From CAZNVB01 sp964651495 (lineage in GTDB: Bacteria > Acidobacteriota > Aminicenantia > Aminicenantales > UBA8522): a DNA stretch of 15,757 bases. Numbering within the stretch: position 1 is the stretch's first letter; every line of letters begins with the position of its first letter. This document shows, in pieces, positions 1 through 7,904 of the stretch. A program made the position numbers and the translations under genes. The notes beneath the pieces were generated by a model. It made no database searches, had not been told where the DNA came from, and worked only from the letters and a program-made list of their open reading frames with translations. The stretch covers positions 1-15,757 of the forward strand of contig CAZYWP010000069.1 in assembly GCA_964651495.1 (NCBI GenBank), read 5' to 3'.

Positions 1-157
1 GGTGATCTCATCGAATTCCCTGAGATCGCCACGCTGCGCTCGCGATGACCTTTCAGGTCAGATTGCGTAGCCTGTTCCGAACAGAGTGAGGAATCTCAGT
101 TGACGTTCCTCGCAGGGTTCTGATTTAGAAAGGGCCGTTTCCTCGAGGGGTGATTAT
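1..157. repeat. Non-coding tail with clustered inverted repeats (REP-like extragenic element)
   Basis: No gene is visible here. At least three hairpin-capable repeats lie side by side: 1-10 with 21-30 (ten pairs, one mismatch or wobble), 46-51 with 55-60 (perfect TGACCT/AGGTCA with a three-base loop), and 86-94 with 105-113 (core GAGGAA/TTCCTC). ATCGC at 25-29 can also pair with GCGAT at 42-46. The wording, with GAGATCGC... followed by ...GCGATGACC and a GAGGAATCTC block, resembles widespread dispersed palindromic repeats of the GTCATTGCGAG...GCAATCTC kind; that likeness is from memory. On the minus strand the stretch follows the last gene of the operon, and the hairpins could end or protect its mRNA. 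No run of T follows any of them, so they are not classic intrinsic terminators. Confidence 0.45.
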
Positions 158-1825
158 TTACCGCAGGGTGCCTTCGTAGTGGGCGGTGAGCTGGCGCTTG
201 CGGACTTCCTCCGGCGTGTAAGAGGGGAGGAGCACCGGAGCCATCCGGTCCGTCTTGATCCGGGCCTTCTTCATCTGGTTCTCATAGGCGGTGATGTGCG
301 CCAGGCTGAGCTTTCCCAGGGAGGCATGCTTGATGTATTCGGCCGCGTATTTTCCCGCCCTCCGGCCGAAGACGTTGTAATCGAGGACGGAATTCCCCAT
401 CAGACGGTTCCGGCCATGGACGCCGCCCGAGGCCTCTCCGGCGACATACAGGCCGGGAAGGTTGGTCTCGCAGCGGTCGTTGATCTCGACGCCGCCGTTC
501 TGGTAATGGAGCGAGGGATAGACCAGCATCGGCTCCTTAGTGATGTCGATGTTGTAGCGGATGAACTGCCGGACCATGGCCGGGAAGTTCTTGGAGAGGT
601 AGCCGGTTCCCTGGATGGTCTCGATAAGGGGCGAGTCCAGCCAGACACCCCAGCGGCCGCTCGGCGTCTGGATGCCGTTGTGCCGCTCCAGGCACTCGCG
701 GATGAAGGCGGCGCTTTCGACATCGCGCGGCTCGCGGGGAAAGACGAACAGCTCGCCGGACTTGTTCAGCGGCTGCCCCCCGGCGCCACGGATTTTCTCG
801 GTGATCAGGAACCCGGCGATCTGCTCGGGGAAGACGGACCCGGTGGGATGATACTGGACGGAATCCATGTACAGGAGCTTGGCCCCGGCGCGGTAGGCCA
901 TCACCAGGCCGTCGCCGGTGGCGCCGTAGTGGTTGGTCGTGTCGAACCCGCGGATGTGCAGCCGTCCGTATCCCCCGGTGGCGATGATCGTCGCCTTGGC
1001 CTTGACCGTGAAATATTCCTCGGTTTCCATATTGTAGAGCACTCCTCCGGCGCAGCGGCCCTTGTTGTCGAGGATCAGCTCCACGGTGGGCATGAATTCG
1101 AGGATGGTGACCATGTCGGGGTGGTTGCGGACTTCATCCATTAGCGTCCGCATGATTATGGCGCCGGTGTAATCGCGGCAGGAGTGCATCCGCTTGCGGG
1201 AGGTGCCGCCGCCGTGAAGGACGTACATCGAGCCGTCAGGGTTCTTGTCCCAGACGACGCCCAGCTCTTCGAGCCACTTGACCACCTCGGGTCCGTCCTC
1301 GGTCAGCGCGCGGACGAGGTCCGGCTTGTTGTCGAAGTGACCGCCGCCCAGGGCGTCGAGATAATGCCGGGTGGGGGAGTCTTTGGGGGGAACGGCGGCC
1401 TGCATGCCGCCCTGCGACATCATCGAGTTGGCATCGCCCAGCCGGAGTTTTGTGGAGATGATGCTTTTGGCGCCGTTCTGCAGGGCGATGATGGCCGCGG
1501 CGCAGCCGGCCCCGCCGCCGCCGACGATCAGGATGTCGGTCTCGTAATCGACCTTGGTCAGGTCGAACAGCTCGGGTCTGATCCGGCTGTGCGATTCCAG
1601 GATATCGGCGACTTCGGTCGTGATCTCTTCGCCCCTGTTGGGCCCGATGTGGACCACCCGGCGGGATTCCTTCTTGTAGTCCGGATGGAAACGGTTGAGG
1701 ACGTCCTCCCGCTCGTCCGCCGTCATCGGCGGGAAGACGGGCTTGCCGGATTTTTCGAGCTCCAGCCGCCTGGACCGCGTCTGCTCGACGAGTTTGAGTG
1801 AGTCGGTCATGTATTCTGGGTACAT
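158..1825 (-). CDS. frdA: Fumarate reductase/succinate dehydrogenase-like flavoprotein (soluble type)
   Basis: This 555-residue FAD enzyme should interconvert fumarate and succinate, or reduce a related enoate, in the cytoplasm. The Rossmann glycine motif is at about 101-107 (VGGGGAG), after an unusual N-terminal extension of roughly 90 residues. Active-site landmarks of the fumarate reductase family are present: YHPTG (His326), TEKIRG (Glu343, Arg346), LHYQNGG (His440) and GRNRLMGNS (Arg474). At the position that carries covalent FAD in SdhA/FrdA (SHT..A.GG) this protein has NSMMSQGG with Asn133, so FAD is probably non-covalent, as in NadB and thiol:fumarate reductase TfrA. After Arg474 only about 80 residues remain, so the C-terminal domain is shorter than in E. 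coli FrdA. The ATG at 1825 has a good AAGGAG eight bases upstream. It is the last gene of the operon, 11 bases after frdB, and no membrane-anchor gene is present. The exact substrate is not proven. Confidence 0.85.
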   Translation of the reverse strand: MYPEYMTDSLKLVEQTRSRRLELEKSGKPVFPPMTADEREDVLNRFHPDYKKESRRVVHIGPNRGEEITTEVADILESHSRIRPELFDLTKVDYETDILIVGGGGAGCAAAIIALQNGAKSIISTKLRLGDANSMMSQGGMQAAVPPKDSPTRHYLDALGGGHFDNKPDLVRALTEDGPEVVKWLEELGVVWDKNPDGSMYVLHGGGTSRKRMHSCRDYTGAIIMRTLMDEVRNHPDMVTILEFMPTVELILDNKGRCAGGVLYNMETEEYFTVKAKATIIATGGYGRLHIRGFDTTNHYGATGDGLVMAYRAGAKLLYMDSVQYHPTGSVFPEQIAGFLITEKIRGAGGQPLNKSGELFVFPREPRDVESAAFIRECLERHNGIQTPSGRWGVWLDSPLIETIQGTGYLSKNFPAMVRQFIRYNIDITKEPMLVYPSLHYQNGGVEINDRCETNLPGLYVAGEASGGVHGRNRLMGNSVLDYNVFGRRAGKYAAEYIKHASLGKLSLAHITAYENQMKKARIKTDRMAPVLLPSYTPEEVRKRQLTAHYEGTLR

Positions 1826-1836
1826 CGGGCGCTCCT

Positions 1837-2589
1837 TTATTCCGTATCGCGGGCGTAGTATTTCTTTTTCAGCTCGTCCCTGTTCATCTTCAACATCTCT
1901 TTATATTCCTTGTCATACTTTTTTTCCTTGACCTCTTTCAGCCTGGTTTCGAGCTCGGGGCTCTTCTTGGAGAGGTAGCGGCCGTACAGCCTTCTTCCGA
2001 GAAGGCCGATATTGTAGTGGACGATTTCGGCCGGGCAGCGGATGGCGCAGAGGCCACAGCTCAGGCAGTCGAAGGAAAGGTCCATAACCTTTTCGATGTC
2101 GCCGCGGATGGCCGCCTGAATGTAATCCATGACCTCCAGGCTCTGGGGGCAGGCTTTGGTGCAGGTGTTGCAGGCGACGCAGCGGAAAATCTCGGGATAG
2201 AGCTTCTGGAAGGAGGCGACGTTCGGGTCCAGCTTCTTAATATCATAAACCGGCTTCTGCGCCGGAATGACCGGGAGCTGGGAGAGCCACATCCCCTCCT
2301 GGACGAGCGTCGTGCAGGCCAGGCCGGTGTAGATCTTGTAATCGCCGGGGAGGCGATAGACCGTGGCGCAGGCGCCGCAGAATCCCTCCCGGCAGCCGGC
2401 CCCGCGCTTGATCTGGTAGCCGGCGTATTCGATGGCTCCCATGATGGTCGCGTCGGCCGGGACATGATGGGACTTTCCCATGATATAGACGGTGGCCATG
2501 GCCTTGGGAGGCTCTTTCGGCTCGGCCTTGGCTTTTTTGGGGGGAGCCGGTTTGGCTTTCTTTTTTTCCGGCGCTTTCTTCTTGGCCAT
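1837..2589 (-). CDS. frdB: Fumarate reductase-like iron-sulfur subunit with Lys/Ala/Pro-rich N-terminus
   Basis: This 250-residue electron-transfer subunit is the presumed partner of the flavoprotein that follows it. After a lysine/alanine/proline-rich, probably disordered leader (residues 1-30) comes a [2Fe-2S] ferredoxin domain with Cys66, Cys71, Cys74 and Cys92 (CREGFCGAC...ACTT). Two ferredoxin-type [4Fe-4S] motifs follow: Cys137/140/143/147 (CVACNTCTKACP) and Cys175/178/181/185 (CLSCGLCAIRCP). The third motif is a full CxxCxxCxxxCP, unlike the [3Fe-4S] site of classical SdhB/FrdB. The last 65 residues are a charged helical tail without Cys, so the HdrB-like CCG domain found in methanogen TfrB is absent. 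I chose the ATG at 2589 because AAGGAG lies eight bases ahead of it; an in-frame ATG at 2610 has no clear ribosome binding site. The gene begins 38 bases after flxA. Confidence 0.85.
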   Translation of the reverse strand: MAKKKAPEKKKAKPAPPKKAKAEPKEPPKAMATVYIMGKSHHVPADATIMGAIEYAGYQIKRGAGCREGFCGACATVYRLPGDYKIYTGLACTTLVQEGMWLSQLPVIPAQKPVYDIKKLDPNVASFQKLYPEIFRCVACNTCTKACPQSLEVMDYIQAAIRGDIEKVMDLSFDCLSCGLCAIRCPAEIVHYNIGLLGRRLYGRYLSKKSPELETRLKEVKEKKYDKEYKEMLKMNRDELKKKYYARDTE

Positions 2590-2627
2590 GTTCGCTTCTC
2601 CTTCTTCCATCTTGCTTCGATGCGCTC

Positions 2628-3452
2628 TCAGTATTCCTGGGGCAGCTTTTTCAGCTCGGCCCAGGAGTACACCGGTCCGTCCTTGCAGACGTAGTGGAAA
2701 CCGATATTGCAGCGGCCGCACTTGCCGATGCCGCATTTCATCTTGTTCTCGACCGTCGTGTAGATCTGCTCATCGGCGAAGCCGAGGTCCTTGAGGGCTT
2801 TGATGACAAACTTGATCATGATCGGCGGGCCGCAGGTAATGGCGATGGTGCCGGCCGGGGAAGGCTTCTTGTCGCTGACGTTCTGGGGAACGAACCCCAC
2901 GAATTCCTGCCACTCGGGCTCGGCCACGTCGATCGAGAGATGGACCGGGAACTTGTTTTTCAGCTCCTTGAGCCCGTCCTTGAAGACGAGGTCCCTGGAT
3001 GTCCGGGCGCCGTAGATCAGGGAGAGATCGCCGTAATCGGCTTTCTCCAGGAGGGCAGTCTGGAGAACCGACCAGATCGGCGCCAGGCCGATCCCGCCTC
3101 CTATGAAGACGATGTTCCGGCCCTTCCATTTTTCAATTGGAAAACCGTTGCCGTAGGGTCCCCGCAGGCCGATCAAATCGCCGGCCTCCATGTCGTGCAG
3201 GGCGGTCGTGACCCGTCCCGTCTTGAGGATGCTGAACTGCAGGTAATCCTTGACCAGGGGAGAGGAAGAGATGGAGATCATCGACTCGCCCTTGCCGAAG
3301 ACGGAGAGCATGGCGCACTGCCCGCAGCGATGGACGAACCCGGCGCCGTTGACGAAGTTGGTCCGGAAGGTCTTGATCGGGCGCGCTCCGCCGACCTCTT
3401 CTTTGATCTCGATGATCCTGGCAAGCTGAGGGATGTAGACGTTATGATCCAT
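2628..3452 (-). CDS. flxA: FAD/NAD(P)-binding oxidoreductase subunit FlxA (HydG-like)
   Basis: This 274-residue flavoprotein resembles the gamma subunit of sulfhydrogenases and FlxA of HdrABC-FlxABCD complexes, where it is the entry point for NAD(P)H. The N-terminal FAD-binding part ends in a GKGESMISISSSP segment (54-65). The nucleotide-binding part has GGGIGLAP (118-125), GAR (148-150) and CGPP (207-210). The C-terminus carries a [2Fe-2S] motif with Cys240, Cys245, Cys248 and Cys256 (CX4CX2CX7C), as in dihydroorotate dehydrogenase electron-transfer subunits. Oddly, where relatives usually have PGQF in the flavin loop, this protein has HRCGQC with Cys43 and Cys46. The ATG at 3452 lies inside the end of flxB (11-base overlap), with an AAGG-containing stretch just upstream, which implies coupled translation. 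NADH versus NADPH preference cannot be read from the sequence. Confidence 0.85.
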   Translation of the reverse strand: MDHNVYIPQLARIIEIKEEVGGARPIKTFRTNFVNGAGFVHRCGQCAMLSVFGKGESMISISSSPLVKDYLQFSILKTGRVTTALHDMEAGDLIGLRGPYGNGFPIEKWKGRNIVFIGGGIGLAPIWSVLQTALLEKADYGDLSLIYGARTSRDLVFKDGLKELKNKFPVHLSIDVAEPEWQEFVGFVPQNVSDKKPSPAGTIAITCGPPIMIKFVIKALKDLGFADEQIYTTVENKMKCGIGKCGRCNIGFHYVCKDGPVYSWAELKKLPQEY

Positions 3453-4494
3453 TGCCCTTGACCTTATCGAGGACGTTGATGATATCGATGCCCACCGGGC
3501 AGAGGGAGATGCAACGGCCGCAGCCGACGCACTGGAACTGGTCATAGACCTCGACAAAATACTGGAACTTGTGGAACAACCTCTGGCGGAGCCGGGAGGC
3601 CTTGTCGGGCCGCGGATTGTGCCCCGAAGAATGCATGGTGAAATCGGGGAACTGGCAGGTGTCCCAGGTGCGGACTCTTTTCCCCTGGAGAGGCGAGGCG
3701 GAATCCAGCTCATCGCCGATGTCGAAACAATGGCAGGAGGGACAGAGATAGGTGCAGATCCCGCAGCGGATACAGCTCATGGATTCCTCATCCCAGAGGG
3801 GGGAATCGAACATTCCCTTGAGCTTTGCCGATACGGCCCGGGCGTTCTTGAGCTGACGCTTGAGCTTCTTCTCCGCTTCGGCCTGGACCGCCTTGATTTT
3901 TTTCTTGTCCTCCGGCTTGGGATCCTGGAACAGCTCCTTGGCTGTCTTGACGAGCTTTTCGCCTTTCTCGGTCAGCGCTTTGACAAAGTATTTGTCTCCG
4001 AGGTCAGTCAGCAGGATGTCCAGCCCCTCCTCGGAGTGGGGCGAGCCCTCGACCGAGAGGCAGAAGCAGTTATCCGAGGGAGGTGTGTCACAGGCCAGCC
4101 CGACGAGTGTCGTCTGATTCCTTCTTTTCCAGTAATACGGATCGGTAAACTCCCCGCCGAAGACTTTATCCAGCAGCCAGACGGCCCTGCCTTCGCAAGG
4201 CCGAACCCCGAAAATGACGGCCGGCTCAGCGGAGGGCAAGACTTCTTTGACTTCGAGTGTTTCTCCGGCTCCTTGGGTTGTCGTGGCGAATTCCAGAAAG
4301 ACCTCCCGCTGCGGAAAAAGGAGCTTTTTCGGGGGAAGTGTCGTTTGAAGAACATCGAGGCTCAGGTCTCCGTCGCCGCTCACCTCGACGTAATTCCAGC
4401 GCCCCTCCTTGTCTTTCCCGGGAAAATAGACTTTGTACGAGCCCAGCTTTTTCACCCATTGGGGCAAAGCCTTTTTGGTCAGTATCTTGTCCAT
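3442..4494 (-). CDS. flxB: 4Fe-4S dicluster subunit FlxB (sulfhydrogenase beta/HydB-like)
   Basis: This 350-residue iron-sulfur protein should pass electrons between FlxA and the rest of the Flx-Hdr complex. The N-terminal two thirds hold a HydB-type domain with GVRPCEG around Cys100 and a CDTPPSDNCFC stretch (Cys135, Cys143, Cys145). A lysine-rich helical segment (about 176-230) follows, probably a coiled coil. Two ferredoxin motifs then appear: Cys241/244/247/251, running directly into CPSCHCFDI with Cys254 and Cys256, and Cys322/325/328/332 (CVGCGRCISLCP). The composition fits the family well. The ATG at 4494 lies four bases after the flxC stop, with AGGTAAG in front. Upstream in-frame codons fall inside flxC and read as its shadow, so I rejected a longer start. 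The gene overlaps flxA by 11 bases. Confidence 0.85.
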   Translation of the reverse strand: MDKILTKKALPQWVKKLGSYKVYFPGKDKEGRWNYVEVSGDGDLSLDVLQTTLPPKKLLFPQREVFLEFATTTQGAGETLEVKEVLPSAEPAVIFGVRPCEGRAVWLLDKVFGGEFTDPYYWKRRNQTTLVGLACDTPPSDNCFCLSVEGSPHSEEGLDILLTDLGDKYFVKALTEKGEKLVKTAKELFQDPKPEDKKKIKAVQAEAEKKLKRQLKNARAVSAKLKGMFDSPLWDEESMSCIRCGICTYLCPSCHCFDIGDELDSASPLQGKRVRTWDTCQFPDFTMHSSGHNPRPDKASRLRQRLFHKFQYFVEVYDQFQCVGCGRCISLCPVGIDIINVLDKVKGNGS

Positions 4495-4498
4495 CGTC

Positions 4499-5530
4499 TT
4501 ACCTGATAAAATCCTCGGGATCTTCATCCTTGAAGCAGGAGATGAGAGCGGGCTGGGAGACATCGAACCCGACTTCGTAGCCGAAAAGCTCTTTAGCTTC
4601 TTTCTCGAGCTTTTTATTGAGGAAGCGGAGGGGGATGTCGAGGGGACAGGCCCTCTCGCACTCTCCGCAGTCGATGCAGCGTCCGCCGAGGTGGACGGCC
4701 CGGACAAGGTGATAGATGAAGTTCTCGGAGGAATCCGGTGAGCGTTGGATCCACTTGATCCTGAGGGCTTTTTCTTCCGCCGTCGTATCGGCGGTGACGG
4801 CGAGGTTGATGCTGTCGACGACGCACTCGTCGCAGTAGCACATCGGACAGACCGAGCGGCAGGCATAGCAGCGGATGCATTTTTCGAGCTCCGCCTGCCA
4901 GAATTTAAAGCGCTCCTCGGCCGGCAGAGATTCGATCGCCTCCAGGGAGCCGAAAGGTCTGGCCACGTCTCTTTTGGTCTTGTCGCCGCTCAGAAGATCG
5001 TAAATAACGGGAAAATTGGCCCGGCACTCGAGGCATCGCTCGGCCAGGAGTTCCTCCACCGGGAACTCGGCCTTTCCCTCGCCGGTCATGACGATGAACT
5101 GACCCTGATCCCCGAGCTCGACCTGTTTGGGCTTTTTTCCGCTGAGTTTCTTGGCCAGTTTATCCTCGTCGATAACTCCGGCCTTTTCGCAGGAGAGGCC
5201 CAGGATGAAGACGTCGTCACGGCTGATGAACTTTTCCTGCAGGAGGACGACGATGGCCCGGCTGTCGCAGCCCTTGACCACGATCCCGACCGGACGCTTG
5301 TCCGGCTGCTTTTCCCTGGCCTTTCGTCTTTTCTCATCGACCAGAAAGCGGGTCAGGTTGTGGACGCAGGTCGGGTCCCAGACCAGCTTATCGACGTCCT
5401 CGGGCTTTTTGATGAAGACCGGGCCGGCCGCCCAGCCGTTGCTTCCGCTGCCGTAGCCGATGATGTATTTGACCTTGCCCTCACGGAGGAGTTTCCTGGC
5501 TTCTTCTTTGAGGTCGTCAATCTTGGCCAT
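4499..5530 (-). CDS. flxC: Iron-sulfur subunit FlxC (FrhB/FdhB-like with 4Fe-4S clusters)
   Basis: This 343-residue protein has an N-terminal region like the beta subunits of F420-dependent hydrogenase or formate dehydrogenase (VKGCDSRA with Cys88, LGLSCEKAG with Cys114). Next are a CLECR pair (Cys166, Cys169) and a ferredoxin motif Cys218/221/224/228 that runs into CPMCYCDEC (Cys231, Cys233, Cys236). A second ferredoxin motif is Cys285/288/291/295 (CIDCGECERACP). The layout matches the third subunit of FlxABCD complexes and looks paralogous to the next gene, FlxB, since both have CPxCxC directly after the first ferredoxin motif. The role is electron relay; whether it also binds a flavin is unclear. 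The ATG at 5530 shares one base with the flxD stop (TGATG), implying coupled translation. Confidence 0.8.
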   Translation of the reverse strand: MAKIDDLKEEARKLLREGKVKYIIGYGSGSNGWAAGPVFIKKPEDVDKLVWDPTCVHNLTRFLVDEKRRKAREKQPDKRPVGIVVKGCDSRAIVVLLQEKFISRDDVFILGLSCEKAGVIDEDKLAKKLSGKKPKQVELGDQGQFIVMTGEGKAEFPVEELLAERCLECRANFPVIYDLLSGDKTKRDVARPFGSLEAIESLPAEERFKFWQAELEKCIRCYACRSVCPMCYCDECVVDSINLAVTADTTAEEKALRIKWIQRSPDSSENFIYHLVRAVHLGGRCIDCGECERACPLDIPLRFLNKKLEKEAKELFGYEVGFDVSQPALISCFKDEDPEDFIR

Positions 5531-5952
5531 CAGCTATTTCTCCTCAACTTGGTTTGGGGCCCCAGAGGTTTCAACTCCTTGACGAAGTCTTTGATGACCT
5601 GAGTGTACTTCGTCCCTTCCGCGGCCGAGACCCAGGACATCTGGAAACGCTCCGGCTCGAGCCCGACATATTCCAGCAGCTTCTTCACCAGGTTCAGCCG
5701 CCGCCGGGCGTAGTAGTTCCCCTTGATGTAATGGCAGTCTCCGGGATGACAGCCGGAGACGAGGACGCCGTCGGCGCCCTTGTTGAAGGCGGAAAAAATA
5801 TAGAGCGGGGAAACGCTTCCCGAGCACATGACCTGGATCGGGACAACGTTGGGCGGGTATTCCATGCGCGAAACCCCGGCCAGGTCGCTCCCAGCCGAGG
5901 AGCACCATTTGCACAGAAAGGCCACGATCCTGGGTTCGAATTCCTCCGCCAT
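5530..5952 (-). CDS. flxD: [2Fe-2S] linker subunit FlxD/MvhD
   Basis: This small protein of 140 residues belongs to the MvhD/FlpD/FlxD family, which joins HdrA to the electron-donating module through a [2Fe-2S] cluster. Family cysteines are visible at Cys14 and Cys17 (FLCKWCSSAGSD), Cys43 (VMCSGSV), and Cys68 and Cys73 (SGCHPGDCHYIKGN). Length and spacing are normal. I chose the ATG at 5952 because GGAGGG lies just upstream, at the very end of hdrA, and because the family motif begins right after it; in-frame codons further upstream are a shadow of hdrA. It starts two bases after the hdrA stop and its own stop overlaps the flxC start. With flxABC present and no mvhAG, electrons should come from NAD(P)H rather than H2. 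Confidence 0.92.
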   Translation of the reverse strand: MAEEFEPRIVAFLCKWCSSAGSDLAGVSRMEYPPNVVPIQVMCSGSVSPLYIFSAFNKGADGVLVSGCHPGDCHYIKGNYYARRRLNLVKKLLEYVGLEPERFQMSWVSAAEGTKYTQVIKDFVKELKPLGPQTKLRRNS

Positions 5953-5954
5953 CT

Positions 5955-7904
5955 CTACCCTCCGAGAACTGCGTTGATCATTTCGGCAACCTGATTCTGG
6001 TTGAGGTTTTTGACCTGGATGGCCGAGCGCAGGCAGGTTGCCGAGCAGGTACCGCAGCCCTCGCAGAGGACCTCGTTGACCTCTACCTTTCCGTCCTTGA
6101 GCTTGATGGCATCGTAGGGACAAACCAGGACGCACATGCCGCAGCCGGTGCACAGGTTGGCGACGACTTTGGCCACCATGGGCGAGTGGAAGAGACGTTC
6201 CTGGGAAAGGATGGTTACGGCTTTGGCTGCCGCGCCGCTGGCCTGGGCTACGGCCTCGGGAATGTCTTTGGGGGCCTGGGCGGCTCCGGCCAGGAACATG
6301 CCTGAGGTGACGCTTTCGACCGGACGCAGCTTGGGATGGGCTTCGGCCAGGAACCCGTCCTTGTCCAGGGCCAGCTTGAGTTTCTTGGCCAGCTCCTGGG
6401 CGCCCTGGGAGGGCCGCATGGCCTGCGCCAGCACCACCATGTCCGCGGCGATCTCGATGTGCTTGCCGCTCAGCGTGTCCACTCCCCAGACCATGATCTT
6501 GCCATTATCCTCAAAAACCTTGGAGACCTTGCCGCGCAGGTACATGACCCCGTCTTCCTCGACCGCCCGCTGGACGAATTCTTCATAGCCCTTTCCGCCC
6601 GAGCGGATATCGATGTAGAAGATATAGGCCTGGCCGTCAGGGACATGATGTTTGTACAGCATGGCATGCTTGACCGTGTACATACAGCAGATCTTGGAGC
6701 AGTAGGCGCAGTGATTTTCCGGGTCACGGGAGCCCGAGCACTGGATGAAGACGACCTCCTTGGGCTCCTTGTGGTCGGACGGGCGGAGGATCTTTCCCAT
6801 CGTCGGGCCGGAGGCCGAGCACAGCCGCTCGAACTGGAGGCCGTCGAGAACGTCGGCCAACTTGCCGTATCCGTACTCCGCCATGTTTTCTTTGTCATAG
6901 AGGTCATACCCGGTGGCGACGATGATGGCCCCCACTTCTTCCTCGATGATCTCCGGTTTCATATCGTAGTCGATGGCCTTGACTGTGCAGACGTCGGCGC
7001 ATTTTCCGCAGGCGATGGTCGCGGCCAAGTCAGGACAATTCTTATCGTCGAGCGTGTAAGAGGCCGGGATGGCCTGGGGGAAGGGGATGTAAATGGCCCG
7101 CCGACCGGTTAATCCGAGGTCGAACTCGTTGGGCACGACAATCGGGCAGACCTTGGTGCATTCATCGCACAGATTGCATTTGACCGGGTCGACATAAGTG
7201 GGCTTCTTCAAAATTTTGACTTTGAAATTCCCCACATAGCCGCTGACATCCTGGACTTCGCTGTAAGTCATCAGCTTGATCTTCGGATGCTTGGACACCT
7301 CGACCATCTTGGGCGTCAGGATGCACTGGGAACAGTCGAGCGTGGGGAAAGTCTCCGAAAGCTGGATCATGTGTCCGCCGATAGAGGGGTTCCTTTCTAC
7401 GAGGATGACCTCGAACCCGCTGTTCGCCAGGTCGAGGGCGGACTGGATGCCGGCGATGCCGCCGCCGACGACCAGGGCGCGGCGGGTCACCGGGACGCTC
7501 AGCGGCTCCAGGGACTCGTTGCGGCCGACTTTCTCGACGACGCTCTTGGTGATTTTGGTCGCTTTCTGGGTGGCCTTCGCTTTGTCTTTGTGGACCCAGC
7601 TGCACTGCTCGCGGATGTTGGCGATCTCGCAGCGAAAGCTGTTCAGTCCAGCTCGCGTGGAGGCGTTGCGGAAGGTCGTTTCATGGAGGTTGGGCGAGCA
7701 GCAGGCGACGACGACGTTGTCCAGCTTTTTCTCCTTGATCGCCTGGATGATGAGGTTTTGCCCCGGGTCGGAGCACATATAGACATAGTCCTCGGCGTGG
7801 GCTACCCCCGGGTGCTTGGCCAGCTCGGCGGCGACATTCTTGACGTCCACTGTGCCGGCGATATTGATGCCGCAGTGGCAGATAAAAACTCCGGTTTTCT
7901 TCAT
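5955..7904 (-). CDS. hdrA: Heterodisulfide reductase-like subunit A, bifurcating flavoprotein
   Basis: At 649 residues this is a full-length HdrA, the FAD subunit where electrons from one donor are split to high- and low-potential acceptors. The N-terminal domain has a set of cysteines (9, 11, 44, 68, 69, 92, 101) that would hold an unusual cluster. The FAD motif GGGIAG is at 147-152, with CSQC (191, 194) behind it. An inserted ferredoxin domain carries Cys243/246/249/253 and Cys290/299/302/306. A Cys-rich CAYCSKICC segment follows. The C-terminal ferredoxin domain has Cys585/588/591/595 and Cys614/617/620/624. No selenocysteine codon is needed. The start overlaps the korC stop as ATGA, so it is probably translationally coupled to the kor genes. 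Known relatives form HdrABC-MvhD or HdrABC-FlxABCD complexes; its ferredoxin product could serve Kor. Confidence 0.95.
   Translation of the reverse strand: MKKTGVFICHCGINIAGTVDVKNVAAELAKHPGVAHAEDYVYMCSDPGQNLIIQAIKEKKLDNVVVACCSPNLHETTFRNASTRAGLNSFRCEIANIREQCSWVHKDKAKATQKATKITKSVVEKVGRNESLEPLSVPVTRRALVVGGGIAGIQSALDLANSGFEVILVERNPSIGGHMIQLSETFPTLDCSQCILTPKMVEVSKHPKIKLMTYSEVQDVSGYVGNFKVKILKKPTYVDPVKCNLCDECTKVCPIVVPNEFDLGLTGRRAIYIPFPQAIPASYTLDDKNCPDLAATIACGKCADVCTVKAIDYDMKPEIIEEEVGAIIVATGYDLYDKENMAEYGYGKLADVLDGLQFERLCSASGPTMGKILRPSDHKEPKEVVFIQCSGSRDPENHCAYCSKICCMYTVKHAMLYKHHVPDGQAYIFYIDIRSGGKGYEEFVQRAVEEDGVMYLRGKVSKVFEDNGKIMVWGVDTLSGKHIEIAADMVVLAQAMRPSQGAQELAKKLKLALDKDGFLAEAHPKLRPVESVTSGMFLAGAAQAPKDIPEAVAQASGAAAKAVTILSQERLFHSPMVAKVVANLCTGCGMCVLVCPYDAIKLKDGKVEVNEVLCEGCGTCSATCLRSAIQVKNLNQNQVAEMINAVLGG

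Noticed and set aside
158..1825. Assignment of the flavoprotein as L-aspartate oxidase (NadB), which also lacks the covalent FAD His
   Set aside because: It is paired with a dedicated [2Fe-2S]/[4Fe-4S] subunit, which NadB does not use, and no nadA or nadC is nearby.
2499..2589. A shorter frdB starting at the ATG before ATVYIMGK, removing the Lys-rich leader
   Set aside because: No properly spaced Shine-Dalgarno sequence there, while AAGGAG stands eight bases ahead of ATG 2589.
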